Below, in pieces: positions 23,068 through 30,338 of a stretch of 64,000 nucleotides of DNA. Source of the DNA: SIG440 sp045120135 (lineage in GTDB: Bacteria > Bacillota > Clostridia > Monoglobales > Monoglobaceae); the NCBI GenBank assembly GCA_045120135.1, contig JBGVEN010000012.1, positions 1 to 64,000 of the forward strand, written 5' to 3'. The notes under the pieces were generated by a model. It worked only from the letters and a program-made list of their open reading frames with translations, was not told the DNA's origin and did not search any database. The translations under genes were made by a program, and so were the position numbers. Position 1 is the stretch's first letter, and each line of letters begins with the position of its first letter.

Positions 23068-24342
23068 TTATTTTATAGTGTCAAGTGCTTGCTTTAAGTC
23101 CTCAATGAGGTCGTCGGCATTCTCAATACCAACAGAAAGACGGATAAGGTCGGGTGCAACGCCTGCTTCGATAAGCTGCTCTTCGGTAAGCTGTCTGTGT
23201 GTATGGCTTGCCGGATGCAGAAGACAGGTTTTTGCATCGGCAACGTGTGTTACAATATTTGCAAGCTTTAAGCTATCCATAAATTTAATGGATGCTTCTC
23301 TGCCACCCTTTATTCCAAAGGCAAGAACGCCGCAGGAGCCATTGGGAAGATACTTCTTTGCCAGCTCGTGATATTCGTCGCCCTCAAGGTCTGCATAGTG
23401 TACCCAAGCGACCTTGTCGCTGGACTTTAAGAACTTTGCAACGGCAAGAGCGTTTTGACAATGTCTTTCCATTCTTACATGAAGTGTTTCAAGGCCGAGG
23501 TTCAGATAGAATGCATTCTGGGGAGACTGGATTGAACCCAAGTCTCTCATCAGCTGAGCTGTAGCCTTTGTGATATATGCACCCTTGCCAAATCTTTCGG
23601 CATAGGTAATTCCGTGATAGGAGTCGTCGGGGGTTGTAAGGCCGGGGAACTTGTCGGCATATTTCATCCAGTCAAAGTTGCCGCTGTCAACAATAGCACC
23701 GCCAACACCTACGCCCTGTCCGTCCATATACTTTGTTGTGGAGTGGGTAACTATATCTGCACCCCATTCAAAGGGACGGCAGTTCACGGGGGTTGCAAAG
23801 GTGTTGTCAACGATAAGTGGTACTCCGTGAGAATGTGCAAGACGTGCAAATTTCTCAAAATCAAGCACGGTTACCGTGGGGTTGGTAATGGTTTCGCCAA
23901 ACACTGCCTTGGTGTTGGGCTTAAAGTATTTTGCAAGCTCCTCTTCGGGGAGGGTCTGGTCAACAAATGTACATTCAATGCCCATCTTCTTCATTGTTAC
24001 AGAAAACAGGTTATATGTTCCGCCATAAATTGCAGAGGATGCTATAAAATGGTCGCCTGATTCGCAAATATTGAAAATGGCATAGAAGTTTGCTGCCTGA
24101 CCTGACGAGGTGAGCATTGCAGCAACACCGCCCTCAAGTGCACATATTTTTGCGGCAACACTGTCGTTTGTGGGGTTCTGAAGTCTTGTATAAAAATATC
24201 CCGAAGCTTCAAGGTCGAAGAGCTTACCCATTTCGTCACTGGTGTCGTACTTAAAAGTGGTGCTCTGGTATACGGGCAGCTGTCTCGGCTCGCCCTTTGC
24301 AGGCTTGTAGCCTTCGTGAATACATTTGGTTTCTATTCTCAT
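23068..24342 (-). CDS. metY: O-acetylhomoserine sulfhydrylase / Cys-Met PLP enzyme
   Basis: A 424-residue gamma-family PLP enzyme that makes homocysteine from O-acetylhomoserine and sulfide. It begins METKCIHEGY-like (MRIETKCIHEGYKP), with LTSSGQAANFYAIFN near residue 73, the VDNTFATP motif and the PLP-lysine segment DIVTHSTTKYMDGQG near 195-210. It ends with the usual RLSVGIENADDLIEDL. GGAGG fixes the start at 24342. No SAM riboswitch or T-box is seen in the 55 bp between promoter and start. A cystathionine gamma-lyase-like activity cannot be excluded. Confidence 0.92.
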   Translation of the reverse strand: MRIETKCIHEGYKPAKGEPRQLPVYQSTTFKYDTSDEMGKLFDLEASGYFYTRLQNPTNDSVAAKICALEGGVAAMLTSSGQAANFYAIFNICESGDHFIASSAIYGGTYNLFSVTMKKMGIECTFVDQTLPEEELAKYFKPNTKAVFGETITNPTVTVLDFEKFARLAHSHGVPLIVDNTFATPVNCRPFEWGADIVTHSTTKYMDGQGVGVGGAIVDSGNFDWMKYADKFPGLTTPDDSYHGITYAERFGKGAYITKATAQLMRDLGSIQSPQNAFYLNLGLETLHVRMERHCQNALAVAKFLKSSDKVAWVHYADLEGDEYHELAKKYLPNGSCGVLAFGIKGGREASIKFMDSLKLANIVTHVADAKTCLLHPASHTHRQLTEEQLIEAGVAPDLIRLSVGIENADDLIEDLKQALDTIK

Positions 24343-24373
24343 CTGTAAAAACCTCCTAAGTAAGTATAGTATC

Positions 24374-24402
24374 ATTTTACTCTTTGCCTGCAAAAAAGTC
24401 AA
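24374..24402 (-). promoter_or_regulatory. Promoter of metY
   Basis: Minus-strand TTGACT (24397-24402), 17-bp spacer, TAAAAT (24374-24379). Confidence 0.75.
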
Positions 24403-24442
24403 GAAAAACTATGGTATTCTCAAAAGGTTTGTGGTATACTTG

Positions 24443-24895
24443 TTATTGACCGTCATTTGTGTTGATGTAGTCCGTTTCGGTTAAGGCGTGCATAAAGCCG
24501 TTTTTATCAGTTGACGAGATGTCACCGGCAACAATCCGGTTCTCGTAAACAAGTACGCCAAGCATAACATTTACAGTGTTGGATTCCTTGTGGTTAAGCA
24601 GCCGATAAGTGTAACGGGTAACAGGCTTGCCACGGAACTTTGTCAAATCAAAGCCGGAGTTTTTCTGTACGGCGTTGTAGGTCTCGAACACGGCATCAAA
24701 CTCGTAGGGTATGGTCAGGTGTGTGATTTCGCACGGGGTGGGGTTTACATCCCAGCCAAGAGTTTTGACGTAATCCACAATCATTTTGTTTGTTGCGTTG
24801 TCTATACTGAAAACGCCGCAAATCAGGGCAAAAAGTATGGTGGCAAAGCACAGCGTTGCAAGGATATAGCGATTGCGGCGAACGACGCGTTTCAT
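24443..24895 (-). CDS. DUF4830 membrane-anchored protein
   Basis: A 150-residue protein with one N-terminal membrane segment (YILATLCFATILFALICGVF) and an outside domain that fits DUF4830: IVDYVKTLGWDV, LTIPYEFDAVFETYNAVQK, GFDLTKFRGKPVTRYTY and the ending VAGDISSTDKNGFMHAL. The family is widespread in clostridial genomes and has no assigned function. It stands alone, upstream of metY on the same strand and divergent from the pseudouridine synthase gene. Confidence 0.8.
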   Translation of the reverse strand: MKRVVRRNRYILATLCFATILFALICGVFSIDNATNKMIVDYVKTLGWDVNPTPCEITHLTIPYEFDAVFETYNAVQKNSGFDLTKFRGKPVTRYTYRLLNHKESNTVNVMLGVLVYENRIVAGDISSTDKNGFMHALTETDYINTNDGQ

Positions 24896-24977
24896 ATTTA
24901 TCAGTCCTTTTATAATTTGGGTATTATTTCTAATATATGTTTATATATAAAAATTTATGCAGAGGGGGCAGGGCATA

Positions 24978-25688
24978 GTGCGTCTTGACAGATTTCTTGC
25001 TGAAACTGGATTTGGCACGAGAACAGAAGTCAAAAAGTTAATAAAGCAAGGCAAGGTAACGGTTGATGGCAAGCCGGCTGCAAAGTCTGAAAGCCATATT
25101 GACCCCCAAAATGCAGAGGTCAGGGTCGATGGGGTGGTTGTCAGGTACCGTGAGTTTATCTATCTTATGCTGAACAAGCCGGACGGTTATGTTTCGGCGA
25201 CCTGGGATAAAAAGCTGCCCACAGTTATTGATTTACTTCCTGACGAATATGCACATTTTGAACCGTTCCCCGTTGGCAGGCTTGATATTGATACCGAGGG
25301 TCTTTTGCTTCTGACCAATGATGGCGAGCTGGCGCACCGGCTGCTTTCGCCAAAGCATCATATTCCCAAAACCTATCTGGCACAGCTTGAACGGGCGACT
25401 TCGGATGAGGATATCGAGAAATTCAAAGCCGGAGTAACCCTAGACGATGGCTACAAGACTTTGCCGGCGGAGCTTGAGGGTTTTACAGCAGACGGTGAGC
25501 CGTGGGCAGAAATTACAATCTGCGAGGGCAAGTTCCATCAGGTAAAGAGAATGTTTGAGGCGGTGGGGAACAAGGTGATTTTTCTCCAAAGAGTGAGAAT
25601 GAAAAATCTCGTTATTGATGAGGATTTAGCTTTGGGCGAAATGCGTGAGTTAACCGAGGCGGAGATTGAGGATTTAAAAAGTGTGTAA
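24978..25688 (+). CDS. rsuA: RsuA-family 16S rRNA pseudouridine synthase
   Basis: A 236-residue enzyme with an N-terminal S4 RNA-binding domain (RLDRFLAETGFGTRTEVKKL) and the RsuA/RluB catalytic domain, whose Asp is in GRLDIDTEGLLLLTNDGELAH near residue 103. It ends with the FHQVKRMFEAVGNKVIFLQR motif. The size and the KPDGYVSA segment favour RsuA (position 516 of 16S rRNA) over RluB. The GTG at 24978 gives the typical VRLDRFL start and has GAGGGGG before it; an ATG at 24957 is in frame. pdxY follows 18 bp later. Confidence 0.9.
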   Translation: MRLDRFLAETGFGTRTEVKKLIKQGKVTVDGKPAAKSESHIDPQNAEVRVDGVVVRYREFIYLMLNKPDGYVSATWDKKLPTVIDLLPDEYAHFEPFPVGRLDIDTEGLLLLTNDGELAHRLLSPKHHIPKTYLAQLERATSDEDIEKFKAGVTLDDGYKTLPAELEGFTADGEPWAEITICEGKFHQVKRMFEAVGNKVIFLQRVRMKNLVIDEDLALGEMRELTEAEIEDLKSV

Positions 25689-25706
25689 AATTAGGAGACG
25701 ATTCAG

Positions 25707-26576
25707 ATGATAAAGAGCTTTATACCAAGAGTTGCAGCGGTGAATGACTTGTCGGGGTTTGGCAGGGTTTCGCTTACCGAGGCGTGCCCCATTCTTTCGG
25801 CAATGGGAGTGGAGGCTTGTCCGCTTCCCACGGCGGTGCTTTCGACACATACATATAAATTCGAGGACTATACCTTTTGTGATATGACCGACCAGATGGA
25901 AAAAATTCTAGAGCATTGGAAGAAAGTAGACATCGGTTTTGACGGAGTGTGTACAGGTTATATGGCGTCGGCACGGCAGATTGACATCCTGTCGGACTTT
26001 ATAAAGGAGAAAAAGGCAGAGGGTGCGATTGCGGTAATTGACCCTGTTCTTGGTGATAACGAGCTTTCGGATGTTGAGACGGTGTATTACGACAGAATGA
26101 GTGACTTGCTTGTATCTATGCGAAAGTTTGTGGGGCTTGCCGATGTTATAACGCCCAATCTCACCGAGGCGTGCCTGCTTTTGGGTGAGGAATTTCCAAA
26201 GGAGTACCTGAGTGAAGCCGAGCTTGTTGCAATGATGAAACGCCTTTCGGATTTAGGACCGAGGGGAATTGCGGTGACCAGCGTTATGACGGATAAAAGC
26301 CATATGTGCGTGGGCGTGTATGACAAGGATGCCGACGAGGCAAAACTTCTTGACTGCGGGTACATCAACAGACCGTTTCACGGTACGGGTGACATATTTG
26401 CGGCGGTTATGACGGGTGCGTTGGTTCGTGGCAGGTCTGTCTTAGATGCGGCACAAATTGCGGTTAACTTTGTTAAGGCGGCAATTTCCGAAACTATGAA
26501 GTATCCGGACATAAAAATCGAATACGGAGTAGTGTTTGAAAAGATACTTTCAAAGTTCTTTTCGAATTTTGAATAG
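25707..26576 (+). CDS. pdxY: Pyridoxal/pyridoxamine kinase
   Basis: A 289-residue ribokinase-fold enzyme that phosphorylates B6 vitamers in the salvage route. It has RVAAVNDLSGFGRVSL at the start, ALPTAVLSTHT-type sequence (CPLPTAVLSTHTY), VIDPVLGDN near 113, ITPNLTEACLLLG near 150, and the catalytic GTGDIFAA anion hole near residue 226. PLP made here serves enzymes such as SerC and MetY. It follows rsuA in the same direction and ends at two stacked terminators. Confidence 0.92.
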   Translation: MIKSFIPRVAAVNDLSGFGRVSLTEACPILSAMGVEACPLPTAVLSTHTYKFEDYTFCDMTDQMEKILEHWKKVDIGFDGVCTGYMASARQIDILSDFIKEKKAEGAIAVIDPVLGDNELSDVETVYYDRMSDLLVSMRKFVGLADVITPNLTEACLLLGEEFPKEYLSEAELVAMMKRLSDLGPRGIAVTSVMTDKSHMCVGVYDKDADEAKLLDCGYINRPFHGTGDIFAAVMTGALVRGRSVLDAAQIAVNFVKAAISETMKYPDIKIEYGVVFEKILSKFFSNFE

Positions 26577-26604
26577 AAAAACCGGTGCAATCTTGCACCG
26601 GTTT
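26577..26604 (+). terminator. Terminator of pdxY
   Basis: AAAACCGGTGCAA and TTGCACCGGTTTT-type arms form a perfect stem, followed by AGTTT. Confidence 0.85.
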
Positions 26605-26614
26605 TAGTTTATTG

Positions 26615-26646
26615 AAAAAAGCACCAACAAAAGTCGGTGCTTTTTT
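26615..26646. terminator. Second, bidirectional terminator shared with tRNA-Ser
   Basis: AAAAAAGCACC pairs with GGTGCTTTTTT around a 10-nt loop. On the minus strand it ends the tRNA transcript, on the plus strand it backs up the pdxY terminator. Confidence 0.85.
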
Positions 26647-26647
26647 A

Positions 26648-26739
26648 TGGAGGAGAGGATGGGATTCGAACCCACGGTACGCTATAAACGTACACAGCAT
26701 TTCCAATGCTGCGCCTTAAACCATCTCGACCACCTCTCC
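26648..26739 (-). tRNA. tRNA-Ser (anticodon GGA), CCA encoded
   Basis: This 92-nt class II tRNA has acceptor GGAGAGG/CCTCTCC, anticodon stem CAGCA/TGCTG with loop TTGGAAA (anticodon GGA), a long variable arm (GTACG...CGTAC) and T arm GGTTCGAATCC. The CCA is encoded at 26648-26650. Confidence 0.96.
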
Positions 26740-26749
26740 GAGACTAAAA

Positions 26750-26778
26750 TAGTATACTACAATTTATTTAAAAAATCA
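26750..26778 (-). promoter_or_regulatory. Promoter of tRNA-Ser
   Basis: Minus-strand TTGATT, 17-bp spacer, TATACT, ending about 10 bp before the tRNA 5' end. Confidence 0.7.
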
Positions 26779-26854
26779 AGACTTTATTTAAAAATATTTA
26801 TTTTTATAATTTGCGGGCATACTAAAAATAATTAATTTAAAAGGAGCGTTGCAA

Positions 26855-27112
26855 ATGAAAGAATTTGTATATAAAATAAAGGACGAGGTAGGCATTCACG
26901 CCAGACCTGCAGGCTTGCTTGTAAAGGCAGCAACGGGCTTTGGTGCGGATATTAAGCTGTTCAAGGGAGAAAAGTCGGCAGATGCAAAAAAGATATTTGC
27001 CGTTATGGGGCTGGGTGCAAAAAAGGACGATGAAATTCGTGTTACCGTTGAGGGCGATGACGAAGATGCGGTTGCTGACGCAATGCAAAAATTTTTTGAA
27101 GAGAATTTATAA
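26855..27112 (+). CDS. HPr-family phosphocarrier lacking the regulatory serine
   Basis: An 85-residue HPr domain with the active-site His15 intact (EVGIHARPAGLL). The position equal to Ser46, the target of HPr kinase, is Lys46 (SADAKKIFAVMG). So it can accept phosphate from enzyme I at His15 but should not be switched by HprK. AAAGGAG lies before the ATG at 26855. No PTS enzyme I, permease or genuine hprK gene is in the window. It could be the PTS HPr or a Crh-like paralogue, although Crh loses His15 rather than Ser46. Confidence 0.92.
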   Translation: MKEFVYKIKDEVGIHARPAGLLVKAATGFGADIKLFKGEKSADAKKIFAVMGLGAKKDDEIRVTVEGDDEDAVADAMQKFFEENL

Positions 27113-27131
27113 ATTAAACAGCCTTCCATCA

Positions 27132-27373
27132 GGGGATAGGTAAAATTGATTCAGAACACACAAACTGAGCCAAAGTCAAGACTTTGGGTTATCCGAAGGC
27201 GTACTGGTGTACGCCGAGAGGCGAGGTTTGTGCGTAGCAAAAAGACTATAAAAACAGAAAAATCGCATATCAATGCGATTTTTCTACATTTATAATGCCT
27301 TTTTATTGTCAATTTACAAGGAATACTCTTTGATTTTCTCGTCTTTTTGCGGTCTGGACTATTTTAACATCCC
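27132..27373 (+). repeat. Structured repeat element, copy A (expanded)
   Basis: This 242-bp element in the convergent gap between the HPr and queT genes matches copy B (48464-48619, opposite strand). The closing helix is GGGAT/ATCCC, AAAAT/ATTTT and TTCAGA/TCTGGA. Inside it are a stem CACAAAC/GTTTGTG (near 27159-27232) holding two hairpins, CCAAAGT-ACTTTGG (27170-27187) and GGCGTAC-GTACGCC (27198-27215), and a last stem GCAAAAAGAC/GTCTTTTTGC (27237-27246 with 27341-27350). The last stem's loop is 94 nt and contains a separate terminator hairpin. Function is unknown. Confidence 0.8.
27258..27283. terminator. Bidirectional terminator inside the loop of copy A
   Basis: AAAAATCGCAT pairs perfectly with ATGCGATTTTT around ATCA. 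It can end the HPr transcript, and the queT transcript from the other side. Confidence 0.85.
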
Positions 27374-27379
27374 ACTTTT

Positions 27380-27862
27380 TTACATAATATTTATTCTTTT
27401 TTCAAGCGCTGAGCCTAGGCAGTAGCCCAAAGCTCCGCAGGAGAGCAGCTCGCCAAGACCCACTGTCAGCATGAAGTAGAATATCGACCCGTCAAAGTTA
27501 TAGGCAAATGCCAGAACAAACGGAATAATAAGTGTGTTTGACAGTATCGGCGGTACGAGGCAAAGCATTTTATGCTTTCTCAAAAGTCTTGTGCCGATTG
27601 CACCAATCAGGGTTGCAAGGCTGCCGAAAATTACATCAATAAAAATACTGCCGGTGAGGAAATTTGCAATTATACACCCGACAAAAAGTCCCGGCACTGC
27701 CGCAGGGAAGAACACGGGAAGTACGCAAAGTGCTTCCGACAGACGAAGCTGAATAACTCCGCTCGACAGACCCAAAGCTGACGCCACAAAGGTCAGCACA
27801 ACATAAAGTGCCGCAATCGCAGCGGATTGTACGGTAAACCGTACACCTTTTTTCTTTTTCAT
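27380..27862 (-). CDS. queT: QueT-family queuosine precursor transporter component
   Basis: A 160-residue membrane protein with five to six hydrophobic segments, matching the QueT (COG4708) ECF-type substrate-binding family. GLSSGVIQLRLSEALCVLPVFFPAAVPG is seen in two adjoining blocks near residues 30-58, and IIANFLTGSIFIDVIFGSLATL follows (split by family spacing). QueT proteins take up queuosine precursors such as preQ1. GGAGA lies before the ATG, inside a stretch that resembles a preQ1 riboswitch tail. A 200-bp inverted-repeat element forms the rest of its leader. A QueG-like gene lies 12 kb away. Confidence 0.88.
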   Translation of the reverse strand: MKKKKGVRFTVQSAAIAALYVVLTFVASALGLSSGVIQLRLSEALCVLPVFFPAAVPGLFVGCIIANFLTGSIFIDVIFGSLATLIGAIGTRLLRKHKMLCLVPPILSNTLIIPFVLAFAYNFDGSIFYFMLTVGLGELLSCGALGYCLGSALEKRINIM

Positions 27863-27867
27863 AGTTT

Positions 27868-27915
27868 TTGTCTCCTTAGTTTTGATTAAGGGGGTAGAAG
27901 AGTTGAATCCCGTAT
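27868..27915 (-). promoter_or_regulatory. Possible preQ1-I-like riboswitch ahead of queT
   Basis: Minus-strand leader ends ACCCCC-TTAATCAAAACTAAGGAG, similar to the preQ1-I pattern in which an A-rich strand ending CTAAGG (the ribosome site) pairs back into a C-rich loop. The gene type fits. The P1 stem is weak (GGG/CCC only) and the usual GGTTC is not exact, so this is tentative. Confidence 0.35.
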
Positions 27916-28090
27916 GGTTTAAGTCGGCAAATTTTGTGTCATAGTGCGTAAAAATACTCGCGAATACACAAAGTATTCACTCCGCTTTTAACTTCTCTGA
28001 CATAAAAATTTGCTCGTCTTAAACTCTTTGACTCGGAGCAGGCAAATTGATCTGCACCGAGCACACGCTTTTCAATTCTTCTATCCCCCC
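27890..28090. repeat. 200-bp element with terminal inverted repeats and inner hairpins
   Basis: Ends are GGGGGTAGAAGAGTTGAA (27890-) and the inverse of TTCAATTCTTCTATCCCCC (28071-28089). Inside are a long stem GTTTAAG..GGCAAATTTT-TGTCA with TGACAT-AAAATTTGC..CTTAAAC, a hairpin GAATAC-ACAAA-GTATTC (27962-), and CTCGG-GCAG...CTGC-CCGAG (28032-28061). No ORF of note. It may be a MITE-like insertion or a folded leader of queT. Confidence 0.7.
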
Positions 28091-28117
28091 AGCTATTGGG
28101 GAATATCCCGTTAGCTG

Positions 28118-28178
28118 AGTGAGGATGGTTTCGAACTCACTTTTTTTTATGTCTTTTATGCAAAGACTAATTTTTTTC
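28118..28178 (+). terminator. Tandem plus-strand terminator-like hairpins
   Basis: AGTGAG (28118-28123) with CTCACT (28136-28141) is followed by eight T. GTCTTT (28151-28156) with AAAGAC (28162-28167) is followed by TAATTTTTTT and overlaps the stop of the minus-strand SDR gene. No annotated plus-strand gene lies just upstream. Confidence 0.5.
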
Positions 28179-28922
28179 CTTTGAATGTTGAATATGATAT
28201 GATATTTTAAGCAGTAGCTTTGTGGGCACAATTCTTTGAAAGATTGTTCCCAGCCGGACGGTAAGACCGGGTATAATCACAAGCTTTTTCTTAAACATTT
28301 TTTTTACAGCATACCGTGCCACAGCCTCTGAGGAAAGACTTTTTATGCTGAATCTCACCCCTGCACGGCTGTTGAACTCGGTTTCCACCGGACCGGGGCA
28401 CAAAACGCCTAAATAAACGCCGCTGTTCTTTCGGCGAAGCTCCTCGTAAATTGCAAGGGTAAGGCGGTAAAGGTATGCCTTGGTTGAGTAGTAGACTGAC
28501 ATAAGCGGTCCGGGAAGAAACGCCGCGGACGATGCCACATTCAGTATATATCCGCTATTACGCTCTTCAAAGTCCTTTAAAAACAGCTTGGTAAGGATAT
28601 GCGGAGCACGGATATTAAGGTCAAGCATTTCAAGCTCACAGTCAAGCGGGATATCGGTGAAAAATCCAAATTGACCAAAGCCTGCATTATTAATCACTAT
28701 ATCAATATTTTGGTCTTTCAGCTCATTATAAAGAGCATAGCAGGTTTCCTCACGGCAAAGGTCAAGGGTCAGTATGTGTATGCCCTCGCCCAAGTTTTCT
28801 TTAAGCTCAACAAGTCGATTTTCGCGCCTTGCAACAAGCCAAAGCTCAATGCCTTTTGCGTGCAAAATACGTGCTATATCTCTGCCGATACCCGAACTCG
28901 CACCGGTGATTAATGCTTTCAT
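28167..28922 (-). CDS. Short-chain dehydrogenase/reductase
   Basis: A 251-residue SDR with the NAD(P)-binding start ALITGASSGIGRDIARIL, NNAGFGQFG near residue 87 and the catalytic Ser...Tyr-x3-Lys (ASSAAFLPGPLMSVYYSTKAY, seen as NVASSAA and YYSTK). ARR in VARRENR suggests NADP. The C-terminus (RLGTIFQRIVPTKLLLKI) is basic and hydrophobic as in DltE/YqjQ-type SDRs. The substrate is unknown. The gene is alone, divergent from the PFK gene. Confidence 0.88.
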   Translation of the reverse strand: MKALITGASSGIGRDIARILHAKGIELWLVARRENRLVELKENLGEGIHILTLDLCREETCYALYNELKDQNIDIVINNAGFGQFGFFTDIPLDCELEMLDLNIRAPHILTKLFLKDFEERNSGYILNVASSAAFLPGPLMSVYYSTKAYLYRLTLAIYEELRRKNSGVYLGVLCPGPVETEFNSRAGVRFSIKSLSSEAVARYAVKKMFKKKLVIIPGLTVRLGTIFQRIVPTKLLLKISYHIQHSKEKN

Positions 28923-28989
28923 AAAAATGACCTACCTTTCCTAAGTATTGTAGCATAAACTTTTGTAAAGGTCAATTAAATAAATGTTC

Positions 28990-29018
28990 TTTACAAAAAA
29001 GGTAAAAGGTGTTAAAAT
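28990..29018 (+). promoter_or_regulatory. Promoter of the PFK gene
   Basis: TTTACA (28990-28995), 17-bp spacer, TAAAAT (29013-29018). Confidence 0.7.
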
Positions 29019-29060
29019 ATGAGAGTAAAGACTGAAATTATGAAAGGTTAGGGACAAATA

Positions 29061-30275
29061 ATGGAAAATTTACTGGTACTTCAGTCCGGTGGCCCTACTG
29101 CGGTTATCAATGCATCACTTGCAGGTGTAATCAAGGGCGGCTTTGACCATCCGGAGAAAATAGGAAAGGTTTACGGCAGCCTTAACGGCATCGAGGGCGT
29201 TGAAAACGAGACAATTCGTGAGCTGGACATCTTTAAAAATGAGGAAAACCTCAGACTGTTAAAACAGACTCCTGCATCATATCTTGGCTCGTGTCGTAAA
29301 AAGCTTCCGCCACTCGGCAGCGACGATGCGTTCTATGACAGAATTTTTGAGGTGCTTGAAAAATATAATATCGGTTATCTTTGCTGTATCGGCGGTAACG
29401 ATTCGATGGACACCACAAACAAGCTCAGTGCTTATGCTGCTGAAAAGGGCAAGAGCATCCGTGTTATTGGTGTTCCCAAAACAGTTGATAACGATTTGGT
29501 GATTACCGACCATACACCCGGCTATGGCTCTGCGGCAAAGTTTGTTTCAAACTGTATGCGTCAGATTGCGCTTGACACTGATGTATATAAAATGCAGTCG
29601 GTTGTTGTACTTGAGGCAATGGGCAGAAACGCCGGCTGGCTCACAGCGGCAGCTGCACTTGCAAACGATAGTAAACTTTCTGCAGCAGACATTATCTGTC
29701 TCCCCGAACGTGCATTTGATGCAGATAGCTTCATTAAAAAGGTTGAGGAAGTAAGTAAGACCAAAAAGACAATTATGATTGCTGTTTCCGAGGGTATCCG
29801 TGACAAGGACGGCAACTACATAAAGGAGAACAATTCCAGAGGCGACAAGTTCGGCCACGCAGCACTTGGCGGTGCAGGTAAGACTGTTGAGGGTTGGATT
29901 GCATCTGAGCTTGGATTCAAGACACGCAGTATCGAGCTCAGCACTCTCCAGAGATGCTTTGCTGCCGGAACATCACTTTGCGATGTTACCGAGGCGTTTA
30001 ATGCAGGTGTTAAGGGCGTTGAATTTGCTCTCTCGGGTCATACCGGAATGATGGCGGGCTTCAAGAGAACATCAAATAGTCCCTATAACATGGAGATTGT
30101 TCCCCTTCCCGTATGCGATATTGCAAACTTTGAAAAGAAGATTCCGGACGATATGATTACTGCAGACGGCTTTGGTATGACAGAGAAGTTCTGCGAATAT
30201 GCCCGTCCTCTTATCACAGGCGAGCCTGACCTCGTTTACAAAAACGGAAGTCTCCAGTTCGCACCGAAACTTTAA
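29061..30275 (+). CDS. pfp: Diphosphate-dependent phosphofructokinase
   Basis: A 404-residue PFK-family enzyme. The phosphate-donor loop reads CIGGNDSMDTTNKL near residue 113, with Asp where ATP-PFKs have Gly, and GVPKTVDNDL has Lys at the donor-specificity position; both point to PPi rather than ATP. Substrate motifs EAMGRNAGWLTAAAALA and IAVSEG are intact. It interconverts fructose 6-phosphate and the 1,6-bisphosphate reversibly, working with the class II aldolase at 51.2 kb. The start is supported by the RBS AGGTTAGGG. It has its own promoter and a perfect terminator. Confidence 0.93.
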   Translation: MENLLVLQSGGPTAVINASLAGVIKGGFDHPEKIGKVYGSLNGIEGVENETIRELDIFKNEENLRLLKQTPASYLGSCRKKLPPLGSDDAFYDRIFEVLEKYNIGYLCCIGGNDSMDTTNKLSAYAAEKGKSIRVIGVPKTVDNDLVITDHTPGYGSAAKFVSNCMRQIALDTDVYKMQSVVVLEAMGRNAGWLTAAAALANDSKLSAADIICLPERAFDADSFIKKVEEVSKTKKTIMIAVSEGIRDKDGNYIKENNSRGDKFGHAALGGAGKTVEGWIASELGFKTRSIELSTLQRCFAAGTSLCDVTEAFNAGVKGVEFALSGHTGMMAGFKRTSNSPYNMEIVPLPVCDIANFEKKIPDDMITADGFGMTEKFCEYARPLITGEPDLVYKNGSLQFAPKL

Positions 30276-30283
30276 AGACGAAC

Positions 30284-30316
30284 AAAATCCCTTGCAAAAA
30301 TTTTGCAAGGGATTTT
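30284..30316. terminator. Bidirectional terminator between pfp and dCMP deaminase
   Basis: AAAATCCCTTGCAAAA and TTTTGCAAGGGATTTT form a perfect 16-bp inverted repeat. Confidence 0.9.
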
Positions 30317-30338
30317 ATGTTTTCACGAAATGTCGGGA

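Noticed and set aside
24343..24442. SAM riboswitch or T-box ahead of metY
   Set aside because: The promoter lies about 30-60 bp before the start codon, leaving no room for either.
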